A stretch of DNA of 64,000 nt from Nocardia cyriacigeorgica (GTDB lineage: Bacteria > Actinomycetota > Actinomycetes > Mycobacteriales > Mycobacteriaceae): NCBI RefSeq assembly GCF_005863245.1, contig NZ_VBUT01000010.1, positions 186,001 through 250,000 of the forward strand, in the 5' to 3' direction. Made by a program: the position numbers and the translations under genes. The first letter of the stretch is position 1. Every line of letters begins with the position of its first letter. Positions 1 to 8,306 of the stretch are shown here, in pieces. A model generated the notes under the pieces. It made no database searches, was not told where the DNA came from, and saw only the letters and a program-made list of their open reading frames with translations.

Positions 1-578
1 CAGGAGGCGCCGTCGAGCGGATCGCCGCCGGTCCACTGGGTGCTGGGATGGCAGGACCAGCCGACGCTGTCGTTGGCCTCCTGATACGAGATGAGCTTGC
101 GCTGGTCGTTCGGCTTGCCGCCGACGGGAATCATCAGGATGCCGGTGCTGATCACCGGGGTGACACCGTCGACGCCGGTGGTCACGTACATCAGTTTGTA
201 GGCATCGAGGTTCGCCGGTTTCACTCCGGAGAACATGACGTCGACCCTCTTGGCTTTCAGGACCGTGCCGGGCTTTTCGTCGCCGGTCAGCGGCGGTTCC
301 TGATAGAAGGGGTCGTTGGCGAGCAGGGCCTGGAAGGCTTCGCCCGGTGAGGCGAGGGTGGCGCCTTGGAGCGTGCCGATGACGTAACCGTTGAACACTT
401 CGCCGAGGCCGGGCGTACGCGGTGGCACGAACGGCTCCGGGGGCGCGGGTTGCGCGAAGGCTATTCCGGCACCGGCGAACAGGGTCAGCGCCGCCACCGA
501 CAGTGCGGTCAGCGGACGGCGCAGTGAGCGAGTGCCGTTCCGCCGCTGGTTCGAGCGCATGAATTGTGCTGCCTTCAT
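1..578 (-). CDS. Secretory lipase (LIP family), N-terminal part, runs off the window
   Basis: The first 192 codons of a minus-strand gene, starting at ATG 578 and continuing past position 1. A basic N-terminus and hydrophobic segment ending AGAGIAFAQP (about residues 36-45) form a signal peptide. The mature part shows features of the actinobacterial secretory triacylglycerol lipase family: DPFYQEPP, PGTVLKAKRV and a GILMIPVGGKP beta-strand region. The catalytic GxSxG lies beyond the edge. The start is 2 bp after the stop of the upstream exported protein, so the two are very probably one operon. The predicted role is extracellular lipid or ester hydrolysis. A related complete lipase lies at 33704-35056. 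Confidence 0.8.
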   Translation of the reverse strand, partial: MKAAQFMRSNQRRNGTRSLRRPLTALSVAALTLFAGAGIAFAQPAPPEPFVPPRTPGLGEVFNGYVIGTLQGATLASPGEAFQALLANDPFYQEPPLTGDEKPGTVLKAKRVDVMFSGVKPANLDAYKLMYVTTGVDGVTPVISTGILMIPVGGKPNDQRKLISYQEANDSVGWSCHPSTQWTGGDPLDGAS

Positions 579-580
579 GG

Positions 581-1849
581 TCAGTTCACCGCCATTTCCG
601 CGCCCACCGGCGTCACCTTCATCTGCCGCACCGCCGAATCGAGCAGCTGCGGGATATTCAGCAGCGGGCGATGCGTTTCCATCTGGACCTCGTATGGCGT
701 GCGCATGACCGCTTCCAATGCGGGCCAATTGTTTTCGACCTGCCACTTGTATTTCGGCAGCAGCTCGGAGGTGATGTATTCCCAGCGGGCGTCGAGCACC
801 GACCAGTTCCAATCCGGCAGCGGCATCGTCAGCAGCGCGGGCCTGCCGTCGGCCATGGTGAACGGAATTCGCACCGGATTGAATTCGCGCGGCGGAGCGA
901 CACCGGCCACCGACGGCGAACCGGCCGCACCGCTGACGTAGGTGATCGCCTCACCGACTGCGCCCTTATAGGCCCGGACCGCGTCCCACTGCCCGCCGAT
1001 CGCCCATTCCTGTTCGCGGCGCAGCAGGGTGGCGTTGCCCGCGGCGATCCGGTCGCGGTCACCGGAGGCGATATCGCGCCAGGCGTTCATGATGTCGGCG
1101 CCGAAGAGCCCGGCGGCCTGGAATTCCTCCAGCGCGGGCAGCCCCGTGGTGACGTAAGCGTCGTGCATCGGCATCAGGTCGGAGAAGATGTTCTTCTGCA
1201 TCACCAGGATCATCCCGATGATGTAGTGCAGGTCCTCGGGTGTGATCCGCGGTCCCGCCTCGGCGAGCGCCGCCAGTCCACGCGGGAGCATCGCGACGGC
1301 CTGCGGGCCCGCGGCCTGCTCGACCGCGCCGATCACCCTGCGCGCCGATTCCGACAGGCCGGGCAGCGAATAGATGTTGCTCATCAGCTCGAAATCGATG
1401 AGGCCGCCCCCGAAATCGGCGCCGACCTGGCCGCCCATGCCCGCCCACTGCAATTCGCGGTGCGCCATTTGCAGATCTTCGTAGTAGCGGTAGGACCGGA
1501 TCAGGTTCTGCCGATTGGCCTCGACGCCTGCCCGCGGATTCCATGAGCGCAGGTCGATTCCCGCCTTGTTGGTGGCGTCCACCAGCCAGTACTGATAGAG
1601 CAGGGCGGCGTAGCGGGTGGGGGCGACGCCCTCGGCGCGCGCCTGGTCGAGCAGGCCGCGCAGCTGGGCCGCGTCGTAGGGCAGGTCCGGGTGCACGCCG
1701 CCCGGTCCGGCTTCGGCATTGCGGTTCACCAGCGGCAGATCCAGATAGCGGTCCAGGTCGTCGGCCGCGGCCGGCGCCGTGGCCAGGCCCAGCCCGACCG
1801 CGGCAGCGAGCAACACCACTGCCGCTCGAAGCACTATTCCGATACGCAT
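581..1849 (-). CDS. Exported protein of unknown function (422 aa)
   Basis: ATG 1849 is preceded by a good Shine-Dalgarno (AGGAAGG, 11 nt upstream). The first ~29 residues form a signal peptide (MRIGIVLRAAVVLLAAAVG, then ATAPAAADD). The mature protein is soluble-looking, mostly helical and rich in Trp/Tyr, with no cysteine, no membrane segment and no catalytic motif I recognise. The segment LYQYWLVDATNKAGIDLRSW (about residues 84-103) and a C-terminal region of predicted helices are the most distinctive parts. It sits 2 bp upstream of the secretory lipase at 1-578, so an accessory, chaperone or substrate-delivery role for that lipase is possible, but this is inference from position only. Confidence 0.7.
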   Translation of the reverse strand: MRIGIVLRAAVVLLAAAVGLGLATAPAAADDLDRYLDLPLVNRNAEAGPGGVHPDLPYDAAQLRGLLDQARAEGVAPTRYAALLYQYWLVDATNKAGIDLRSWNPRAGVEANRQNLIRSYRYYEDLQMAHRELQWAGMGGQVGADFGGGLIDFELMSNIYSLPGLSESARRVIGAVEQAAGPQAVAMLPRGLAALAEAGPRITPEDLHYIIGMILVMQKNIFSDLMPMHDAYVTTGLPALEEFQAAGLFGADIMNAWRDIASGDRDRIAAGNATLLRREQEWAIGGQWDAVRAYKGAVGEAITYVSGAAGSPSVAGVAPPREFNPVRIPFTMADGRPALLTMPLPDWNWSVLDARWEYITSELLPKYKWQVENNWPALEAVMRTPYEVQMETHRPLLNIPQLLDSAVRQMKVTPVGAEMAVN

Positions 1850-2252
1850 CAGCCGTTCAGCCTTCCTCTTCGCACGCTCGATTTCTCGAGCTCGAATTCA
1901 AGAAATGCGCGCTGTGACAGCACATTTCCCGCGGATAGCCACATTCCGGACAAACCGGCTCGGATGCCGAAACACCGATCGATCACCCCGGCCCCGACAG
2001 CCCAGCAGGTTACGAGCAGGTAAACACACCCTGACCGGCAAATGCAACCATGCCACGCGCCGGGAGTTGCGTCCGCGGAATCAGTGGAATCGAAGGGAGA
2101 TCGCCTGGTAATTGCGGGACTGTCGACGTCGCCACGCGGCATATCGCCGCCGGATTATCGACCGAATGGCATGCAAAAGATCACAAAACAGTAACGCACA
2201 TCAGCTCGGCAGCGAATGCCGCTGCTGTCACCCGAGGCCGGACAACGCAAAA
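1850..2252. other. Intergenic region without a convincing gene
   Basis: About 400 bp between the exported-protein gene and the fadA2 terminator. Reading frames here are arginine-rich shadows. It should hold the minus-strand promoter for the exported protein/lipase pair; a short dyad GCTGT-G-ACAGC lies near 1909-1919. Nothing else is clear. Confidence 0.4.
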
Positions 2253-2285
2253 GGGTGGCACCCGGCGCACTGCCGGATGCCACCC
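2253..2285 (-). terminator. Rho-independent terminator of fadA2
   Basis: Arms GGGTGGCACCCGGC and GCCGGATGCCACCC pair over 14 positions (one wobble) around a 5-nt loop. On the minus strand the hairpin is followed by TTTT (2249-2252). It lies 33 bp beyond the fadA2 stop codon. Confidence 0.8.
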
Positions 2286-2318
2286 CGCACATCGGATTCC
2301 GCGCGAACGCGGAGCGGA

Positions 2319-3641
2319 TCAGCGCTCCAGGATCGCGACCACGCCCTGACCGCCCGCGGCGCAGATGGAGATGAGCGCGCGGCCGGAGCCCTTCTCGGCC
2401 AGCATCTTCGCGGTCGAGGCCACGATGCGGCCGCCGGTGGCGGCGAACGGGTGGCCCGCGGCCAGCGAGGAGCCGTTGACGTTGAGCTTGCTGCGGTCGA
2501 TGGAGCCCAGCGCGCCGTCCAGGCCGAGGCGCTCCTTGCAGTACTGGTCGGACTCCCACGCCTGCAGGGTGGCGAGCACGACCGAGGCGAAGGCCTCGTG
2601 GATCTCGTAGTAGTCGAAGTCCTGCAAGGTCAGGCCGTTGCGGGCGAGCATGCGCGGCACCGCGTAGGTGGGCGCCATCAGCAGGCCGTCGGGGCCGTGG
2701 ATGTAGTCGACGGCGGCGACCTCGGAGTCCACCAGGTGCGCGAGCACCGGCAGGTTGCGCTCGGCGGCCCATTCGTCGCTGGACAGCAGCACCGCGGAGG
2801 CGCCGTCGGTGAGCGGGGTGGAGTTGCCCGCGGTCATCGTCGCGTCACCGGCCTTGACGCCGAAGACCGGCTTCAGGGTGGCCAGCTTCTCGATCGAGGA
2901 GTTGGGGCGCAGGTTGTCGTCGCGGGTCAGTCCGAGGAACGGGGTGATCAGGTCGTCGAAGAAACCACGGTCGTAGGCCGCGGCCATGTTCTTGTGCGAC
3001 AGGTAGGCCAGCTCGTCCTGGGCCTCGCGGGCGATGCCGAATTCCTTGGCGGTGATGGCGGCGTGCTCACCCATCGACAGGCCGGTGCGCGGTTCGGCGT
3101 TACGCGGGATCTCGATGCCGAGCATGCTCGGGCGCAGCTGGCCGACCAGCTTCAGGCGGTCCTTGTTGGTCTTGGCGCGGTTGGCGTCGAGCATCCATTC
3201 GCGCATGCCCTCGCTGACGCCGATGGGCGCGTCCGACGTGGTGTCGGTGCCGCCGCCGATGCCGGCGTCGATACGGCCCGCCGCGATGGCGTCACCGACG
3301 GTGACGATGGCCTGCAGGCCGGTGCCACAGGCCAGCTGCAGGTCGTGGGCGGGGGTGTAGGGGCTGAGCTTGCTGCCGAGCACACTCTCGCGGATCATGC
3401 CGTGCTCGCCGACCCGCTTGAGCACCGCGCCGCCGACGACCATGCCGAGCCGCTCGCCCTGCAGGCCGAAGCGGCTGACCAGGCCGTCCAGGGCGGCGGT
3501 GAACATGTCCTGGTTGGAGGCGTGGGCGTACGCCTTGTCGGAACGAGCGAACGGAATCCGGTTACCGCCAACGATCGCGACCGGACGCGGCTGCTTGGTG
3601 GTGGTGGCCGGGCTCTTCGTCGAACGGGCTTTGCTAGTCAC
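2319..3641 (-). CDS. fadA2: Acetyl-CoA C-acetyltransferase / thiolase FadA2
   Basis: A 440-aa thiolase that cleaves 3-ketoacyl-CoA or condenses acetyl-CoA units. The nucleophilic cysteine is in LACGTG (about C105), the acid/base cysteine in ICAAGGQG near the C-terminus (about C427), and the GHPFAATGGR histidine motif lies just before it. GTG 3641 is chosen because GGAG sits about 7 nt upstream; an upstream GTG at 3707 would add 22 non-conserved residues. The gene is divergent from fabG4-htdX, with a perfect palindrome in between, and ends in a strong terminator. The fadA2/fabG4/htdX trio has the same arrangement as M. tuberculosis Rv0243-Rv0241c, pointing to a shared role in acyl-chain turnover or elongation. 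Confidence 0.92.
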   Translation of the reverse strand: MTSKARSTKSPATTTKQPRPVAIVGGNRIPFARSDKAYAHASNQDMFTAALDGLVSRFGLQGERLGMVVGGAVLKRVGEHGMIRESVLGSKLSPYTPAHDLQLACGTGLQAIVTVGDAIAAGRIDAGIGGGTDTTSDAPIGVSEGMREWMLDANRAKTNKDRLKLVGQLRPSMLGIEIPRNAEPRTGLSMGEHAAITAKEFGIAREAQDELAYLSHKNMAAAYDRGFFDDLITPFLGLTRDDNLRPNSSIEKLATLKPVFGVKAGDATMTAGNSTPLTDGASAVLLSSDEWAAERNLPVLAHLVDSEVAAVDYIHGPDGLLMAPTYAVPRMLARNGLTLQDFDYYEIHEAFASVVLATLQAWESDQYCKERLGLDGALGSIDRSKLNVNGSSLAAGHPFAATGGRIVASTAKMLAEKGSGRALISICAAGGQGVVAILER

Positions 3642-3741
3642 TCGAGTCTCCAAGGTCTCGTCGGGATCTTCCGCCGCGTCCCGGGCGCTGGTGCGGAACC
3701 CCTCCACACGGTTCGGCGCCCGGTCGCAATCGGTTTACATT

Positions 3742-3763
3742 AAACTTACTCTGGAGTAAGTTT
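3742..3763. promoter_or_regulatory. Perfect 10-2-10 palindromic operator between fadA2 and fabG4
   Basis: Arms AAACTTACTC and GAGTAAGTTT flank a TG centre. The site lies about 100 bp upstream of fadA2 and 150 bp upstream of fabG4, so it could control both. A related site is found at 8229-8250 in front of the TetR gene, with 14 of 22 positions identical including the TTACTC and GTAAGTT blocks. This points to that TetR as the regulator. Confidence 0.75.
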
Positions 3764-3911
3764 GTTGTCGATACCGCACCCCGCAATTGTGCGCTCGCGC
3801 ACCTCACGGGCGAAGCCTGCGCCGCTGGTCAGGCAGCCTATGGAGTGATGCGAGCGCAATCAGGGGGACGCACCGACATCCAAGACATCGAGCACAGAAA
3901 AGGTGGGAATC

Positions 3912-5267
3912 GTGGCAGCCAAGAGCAAGGGTGCACCCAACCTCTACGGATCGTTCGTCCATTCCGCCCCCGGCGCCTTCCTCGCGAGCAAGCTGGGCCT
4001 GCCGCAGCCGGAAACCCTGCGGCGCTACGTCAAGGGTGAGCCCGCGCTGCCGGGTCCGGTGCTGCTGGGCGGCAAAGGCCGGGTCGCCGAACCGATCCGC
4101 GCCCTGCTGACCGACTACACCTTCGCCGACGCCCCCAGCCAGGGCACCAAGTACGGCGCGCTGGTCTTCGACGCCACCGGCATCGGCACCATCGAGGACC
4201 TCTCGCAACTGTTCGAGTTCTTCCAGCCGGCCATGCGCAGCATCGCCGCCTCCGGCCGCGTCGTCGTCATCGGCACCACGCCGGAACTGGCCTCCAGCGT
4301 CGACGAGCAGATCGCCCAGCGCGCGCTCGAGGGCTTCACCCGCAGCGTCGCCAAGGAACTGCTGCGCGGCGCCACCGCCAACCTGGTGTACCTGCACCCG
4401 GAGGCCTCCGCCGCCGCCACCGGCCTGGAATCGACGCTGCGGTTCCTGCTCTCGGCCAAGTCGGCCTTCGTCGACGGCCAGGTCTTCCGGGTCGGCAAGG
4501 ACGACGCCGTGGCCCCGGCCAGCTGGGACCGCCCGCTCGAGGGCAAGGTCGCCGTGGTCACCGGCGCCGCCCGCGGCATCGGCGCCACCATCGCCGAGGT
4601 CTTCGCCCGCGACGGCGCCCAGGTGATCGTCGCCGACATCCCGGCCGCCGGTGAGGCGCTGTCGGAGACGGCGAACAAGGTCGGCGGCACCGCGCTTGCG
4701 CTCGACGTCACCTCCCCCGACGCCGCGCAGAAGCTGGCCGAATTCGCCACCGAACGCTTCGGCGGCATCGACATCATCGTGCACAACGCCGGCATCACCC
4801 GCGACAAGCTGCTGGCCAACATGGACGAGGGCCGCTGGAACTCGGTCATCAACGTCAATCTGGCCGCACCGCACCGCATCACCGAGGGCCTCGTGGCTTC
4901 GGGCGCACTGAAGGCCGGTGGCCGCGTCATCGACGTGTCCTCCATCGCCGGTATCGCCGGTAACCGCGGCCAGACCAACTACGGCGCGTCCAAGGCCGGC
5001 GTCATCGGCATGGTGAACGCCGAGGCGCCGAAGCTGGCTGAGAAGGGCATCACCATCAACGCCGTCGCCCCCGGCTTCATCGAGACCGCGATGACCGCCG
5101 CCATCCCGCTGGCCACCCGCGAGGCCGGCCGGCTGATGAGCTCGCTGCTGCAGGGCGGCCAGACCGTCGACGTCGCCGAGACCATCGCCTTCTTCGCCAG
5201 CCCGGCGTCGAACGCGGTGAACGGCAACGTGGTTCGCGTCTGCGGTCAGAGCCTGATCGGAGCATGA
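3912..5267 (+). CDS. fabG4: 3-oxoacyl-thioester reductase FabG4 (high-molecular-weight SDR)
   Basis: A 451-aa protein with an N-terminal flavodoxin-like region (about 1-200) and a C-terminal short-chain dehydrogenase domain. The cofactor motif TGAARGIG starts near residue 217, HNAGI follows, and the catalytic triad is S344, Y357, K361 in SSIAG...NYGASKAG. This two-domain architecture and length are typical of mycobacterial FabG4, an NADH-dependent 3-ketoacyl-CoA reductase. GTG 3912 is preferred over GTG 3903 because AGGTGG lies 5 nt upstream. It overlaps htdX by 4 nt (ATGA), giving a coupled reductase-dehydratase pair opposite the fadA2 thiolase. Confidence 0.92.
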   Translation: MAAKSKGAPNLYGSFVHSAPGAFLASKLGLPQPETLRRYVKGEPALPGPVLLGGKGRVAEPIRALLTDYTFADAPSQGTKYGALVFDATGIGTIEDLSQLFEFFQPAMRSIAASGRVVVIGTTPELASSVDEQIAQRALEGFTRSVAKELLRGATANLVYLHPEASAAATGLESTLRFLLSAKSAFVDGQVFRVGKDDAVAPASWDRPLEGKVAVVTGAARGIGATIAEVFARDGAQVIVADIPAAGEALSETANKVGGTALALDVTSPDAAQKLAEFATERFGGIDIIVHNAGITRDKLLANMDEGRWNSVINVNLAAPHRITEGLVASGALKAGGRVIDVSSIAGIAGNRGQTNYGASKAGVIGMVNAEAPKLAEKGITINAVAPGFIETAMTAAIPLATREAGRLMSSLLQGGQTVDVAETIAFFASPASNAVNGNVVRVCGQSLIGA

Positions 5268-6133
5268 TGACCGAGACCATCACCCTCACCGAGCCGCCGA
5301 AGAACGGCAAGCTGTACCTGAAGGCAGCGCTCGGTTCGGTACCGCTGCCGCTGGTCTCGGCGCGTAAGCCGACGCTGCCCGACCGTGAGATCAAGCTCGA
5401 CGGCGTGCGCGTGGATCCCGATCACCTGGCCGCCTACTGCCGGGCGACGGGCCTGCGGTTCGGTGATTCGCTGCCGCTGACCTACCCGTTCATCCTCACC
5501 TTCCCGGTGGTGATGCAGCTGGTGGTGCAGCGCGACTTCCCGTTCGTCGCGGTGGGCGCGGTGCACGCGGAGAACGTCATCGAGCGGACCCGCGAGATCT
5601 CGGTGAGCGAACCGCTCGACATCACCGCCCATATCGAGAATCTGCGCGAGCATCCGAAGGGCCTGCTGGTCGACGCGATCAGCGAGATCCGGGTGGGCCG
5701 CGAGCTGGTGTGGCGTCAGGTCACCACCTTCCTGCACCAGCAGCGCACCTCGCTCTCGGGTGGGCCCAAGCCCGAACCCAAGCCCGACGAGGTGCCGCCG
5801 CCCCCGCTGCGCACCCTGCGGGTGGATCAGCCGACGATCACCCGGTACGCGGCCGCCTCGGGCGACCACAACCCGATCCACACCTCCGCCCTCGGCGCCA
5901 AGGCGTTCGGTTTCCCGAAGCCGATCGCGCACGGCATGTGGTCGGCGGCAACGGTTCTCGGATCGATCGAGGGCCGGATTCCGGAACAGGTCACCTATTC
6001 GGTGAAGTTCGGTAAGCCGATCTTCCTGCCGTCGACGGTGAACCTGTACGCCGATCAGGCCGACGGCGGCTGGGATCTGGCGCTGCGGCACCCGAAGAAG
6101 GGATACCCGCATCTGACGGCGACGCTGCGCTGA
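5264..6133 (+). CDS. htdX: 3-hydroxyacyl-thioester dehydratase HtdX (MaoC family)
   Basis: A 289-aa double-hotdog hydratase/dehydratase. The C-terminal hotdog carries the catalytic SGDHNPIHT (D201, H206) and the following AHGMWSAATV helix. The N-terminal hotdog (about 45-160) lacks these residues, as usual for this family. It dehydrates 3-hydroxyacyl-CoA, the step after FabG4. The start ATG 5264 overlaps the fabG4 stop (a second ATG follows immediately), so translation is coupled. A hairpin at 6156-6185 closes the operon. The order matches M. tuberculosis Rv0242c-Rv0241c. Confidence 0.9.
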   Translation: MMTETITLTEPPKNGKLYLKAALGSVPLPLVSARKPTLPDREIKLDGVRVDPDHLAAYCRATGLRFGDSLPLTYPFILTFPVVMQLVVQRDFPFVAVGAVHAENVIERTREISVSEPLDITAHIENLREHPKGLLVDAISEIRVGRELVWRQVTTFLHQQRTSLSGGPKPEPKPDEVPPPPLRTLRVDQPTITRYAAASGDHNPIHTSALGAKAFGFPKPIAHGMWSAATVLGSIEGRIPEQVTYSVKFGKPIFLPSTVNLYADQADGGWDLALRHPKKGYPHLTATLR

Positions 6134-6155
6134 GCGGATTCGGGCGATGCGACTG

Positions 6156-6185
6156 GAGCCGCGCACCTTCCGGGGTGCGCGGCTC
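6156..6185. terminator. Bidirectional hairpin between htdX and the DUF5685 gene
   Basis: A perfect 12-bp stem (GAGCCGCGCACC / GGTGCGCGGCTC) with a 6-nt loop, followed by CTTTC on the plus strand. It sits in the 59-bp gap between two convergent stop codons. Confidence 0.75.
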
Positions 6186-6192
6186 TTTCGGT

Positions 6193-7422
6193 TCAGCAGT
6201 CGCAACCGCATCCGTTGCAGCAGCAGCCATCACAGCAACCGCCCCCGCCTTCACCCCCGCCGCAGCAACTGCCGCAGTTCGAGCAGCAGTCGATGCCATC
6301 GCAGCAATTGCCGAGGTTTTCTTTCCACCAGGCCGGGCGTTGTTCACCGTTACACGGATTGGTGTGGTCGGCGCAGCACGCGTATCCGGTGCAGTAGATG
6401 CCGAGGATGGCGGGTATGGCCTCGGCGATACCGGGGCGGCGGGTCGGCGGACGATGGCCGGTGCGGTCCCTGCGCGCCTGCGCGCCGAAGCGGCCGCGCT
6501 CGGCCCGGCGTCCGTCCGGGAATTCCGGCTCAAGCGGTGCGACCGAGCACACGTGGGCCACGGCCCCCGCGCCGCGCCCGATGCGCCGCATCAGCGCGTG
6601 TAGCGGGTCGAGCAGCATCCATCGCACCGCGGGCCGGTCTCCGAGATTGGTCGCCGCTATGGCGGCACGCAAGCGCGAATCCGACTGGTGCAGTAGGTCA
6701 TACGCCTGCGGCATGCCGGTGCCGGTGGCGACGAGCGGGTTGAACCGGCCGCGTTCGCGATCGGTCTCGAAGTCCTCGATGGCGTCGGCCAGGTGGGCGA
6801 TGCGGCCGAAGTGCCTGCCGGCCTCGCGCAAGGGCGCGATGTTGTCCGGCCGCTCTGCGAGCACGGCGGAGTGGGCGAAGAATTCCGCGGCGCACAGCTG
6901 AGCGGGCTCGGTCAGCTCGTCGAGGGTCAGCAGGTGCGCGCGGCGTTCGCGATCGGCTTGCGAATCGAGCGCCGCGACAAGCGGTTCCACATCGAAGCCG
7001 ATCAGTTGGGCCTGGCGGCGGGCGGCGTCGGCCCAGCGGGTCGACATCTTCGCCATGGGACGGCGGGTCAGCACTGAGGTGTCGCCGTCGTCCTCGACGT
7101 GGTCACGAATCTTGGCCGAGCCCAACAGCAGTGACGCCGTCGAGGCCAGCATGATCCCCGCCGAATCAGCCGTGGCCACCTGCGCCCGGCGCATGCCGCG
7201 CAGCGCGCACGGTCCGGCGGAGATCCGCTCGACCCGGCCTTCGCGCTGCGCCTCGGTGAGCATGCTCAGCACGATGGCATCGGTATTGGTGGCGCTGCGG
7301 GCAAGTTGCCCGTGCCCGTCGCGCAGGCCCAGGCACAGCCCGCACATATGCGCCTGCCACTGCTGTGGATCCACCCCGTACTTCGCCGCACTGTGCGCGC
7401 ACGGCTTCAGCAACCCGAACAA
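6193..7422 (-). CDS. DUF5685 family protein with a cysteine-packed C-terminal tail
   Basis: About 409 aa. The N-terminal LFGLLKPC...MCGLCLGLRDGHGQLAR is the signature of actinobacterial DUF5685 proteins, whose biochemical role is not established. I choose TTG 7422 because it gives the family start FGLLKPC and has a strong GGAGGGGA just upstream; GTG 7485 would add 21 residues. Near residue 200 the motif AIEDFETDRERGRFN resembles the second Asp-rich motif of squalene/phytoene-synthase-like proteins, so a related all-helical fold is possible (inference). The last 38 residues contain 15 cysteines in CC/CCC clusters, suggesting a metal-binding tail. It is convergent with htdX. Confidence 0.8.
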   Translation of the reverse strand: MFGLLKPCAHSAAKYGVDPQQWQAHMCGLCLGLRDGHGQLARSATNTDAIVLSMLTEAQREGRVERISAGPCALRGMRRAQVATADSAGIMLASTASLLLGSAKIRDHVEDDGDTSVLTRRPMAKMSTRWADAARRQAQLIGFDVEPLVAALDSQADRERRAHLLTLDELTEPAQLCAAEFFAHSAVLAERPDNIAPLREAGRHFGRIAHLADAIEDFETDRERGRFNPLVATGTGMPQAYDLLHQSDSRLRAAIAATNLGDRPAVRWMLLDPLHALMRRIGRGAGAVAHVCSVAPLEPEFPDGRRAERGRFGAQARRDRTGHRPPTRRPGIAEAIPAILGIYCTGYACCADHTNPCNGEQRPAWWKENLGNCCDGIDCCSNCGSCCGGGEGGGGCCDGCCCNGCGCDC

Positions 7423-7600
7423 ACGTCCCCTCCGCGAAGTCTTGCCGAAATCCCCGGCCCCGTAGAACGCCCCGAACTCTCGCACCTACCGCGCCGCGCG
7501 GCAACTCCGCCGCCGCCCGCGCCCCCTCAGAGCCCGCACGAGTGCTACATGGCTGAGGCATTTCGCGAGTAGCGCCCTCGCTCATGTAGCGCTCGCGGGG

Positions 7601-8200
7601 CTATTCGGCTTTTTTGCGGCCGGCGAGACCGCTCCAGGCGAGGTCGTCGAGGAGGTCGACGGCCTTGGAGACTTCGATTCGGCCGGTGGCGACGCGGTCG
7701 GCGATGGCCTCGCCCGCGCCGATGACGGCCGCAGCGACGACGTCGAAGTCGGTGCCGGGTTCGGCGTGCTTGGCGCTGGATTCGAGCAGTTTGGCGGTCA
7801 GTTCGATGACGCGCTCGCGGGCGTTCTCGATTTCGGAGGCGAAGGCTTGCTGGCCGATGGCCTGGCGGTAGAGCACCTGCCAGGAATGCCGGTTGTGGTC
7901 GACGAAACCGAGGAAGCCTTCCAGCGCGGTGCGCAACTGTTCGTGCGGGGACAGCAGCGGATTTCCGGCCGGTGCGACGGATTCGATCAGCCGCAGGCCC
8001 TCGCGCTGGATGCAGGCGCGGAACAGTTCGTCCTTGGAACCGTAGTAGAGGTAGAGCATCGGCTTGGAGATCTTGGCCTCGGCGGCGATGGCGTCCATCG
8101 AGGTTTCGTGGAAACCCTTACGCGAGAACACCTCGACGGCGGCGTCGAGCATTTGTTGCTCACGAACCGCCCGAGGAAGTCGCTTCGTTCCGCCCGCCAT
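7601..8200 (-). CDS. TetR family transcriptional regulator
   Basis: A 199-aa repressor-type protein. The N-terminal helix-turn-helix includes EVFSRKGFHETSMDAIAAEA and ISKPMLYLYYGSKDELF (about residues 24-63); the remaining ~135 residues form the ligand/dimer domain. ATG 8200 has AGGAG 5-9 nt upstream. Its promoter region holds two dyads (8216-8229 and 8229-8250), the second related to the perfect palindrome between fadA2 and fabG4. I infer that it autoregulates and controls the acyl-CoA genes 4 kb away, with an acyl-CoA-like ligand plausible. Its neighbour is lpqI, as for M. tuberculosis Rv0238/Rv0237. Confidence 0.88.
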   Translation of the reverse strand: MAGGTKRLPRAVREQQMLDAAVEVFSRKGFHETSMDAIAAEAKISKPMLYLYYGSKDELFRACIQREGLRLIESVAPAGNPLLSPHEQLRTALEGFLGFVDHNRHSWQVLYRQAIGQQAFASEIENARERVIELTAKLLESSAKHAEPGTDFDVVAAAVIGAGEAIADRVATGRIEVSKAVDLLDDLAWSGLAGRKKAE

Positions 8201-8215
8201 CCGCTCTCCTACTAC

Positions 8216-8250
8216 AGGGTGAGCACCCTATATTACTCCAAGGTAAGTTC
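8216..8250 (-). promoter_or_regulatory. Operator region of the TetR gene
   Basis: Two adjoining elements: AGGGTG-AG-CACCCT (8216-8229, perfect 6-bp arms) and the imperfect dyad 8229-8250 containing TTACTC and GTAAGTT. The latter matches the fadA2/fabG4 palindrome at 14 of 22 positions. They lie 16-50 nt upstream of the TetR ATG, where an autorepressor would bind. Confidence 0.65.
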
Positions 8251-8306
8251 TTGTTGGACAGATTTGCCCGGCAGTCGCTCAGAATGAGTTTTTCGCCGCG
8301 GGCCTG

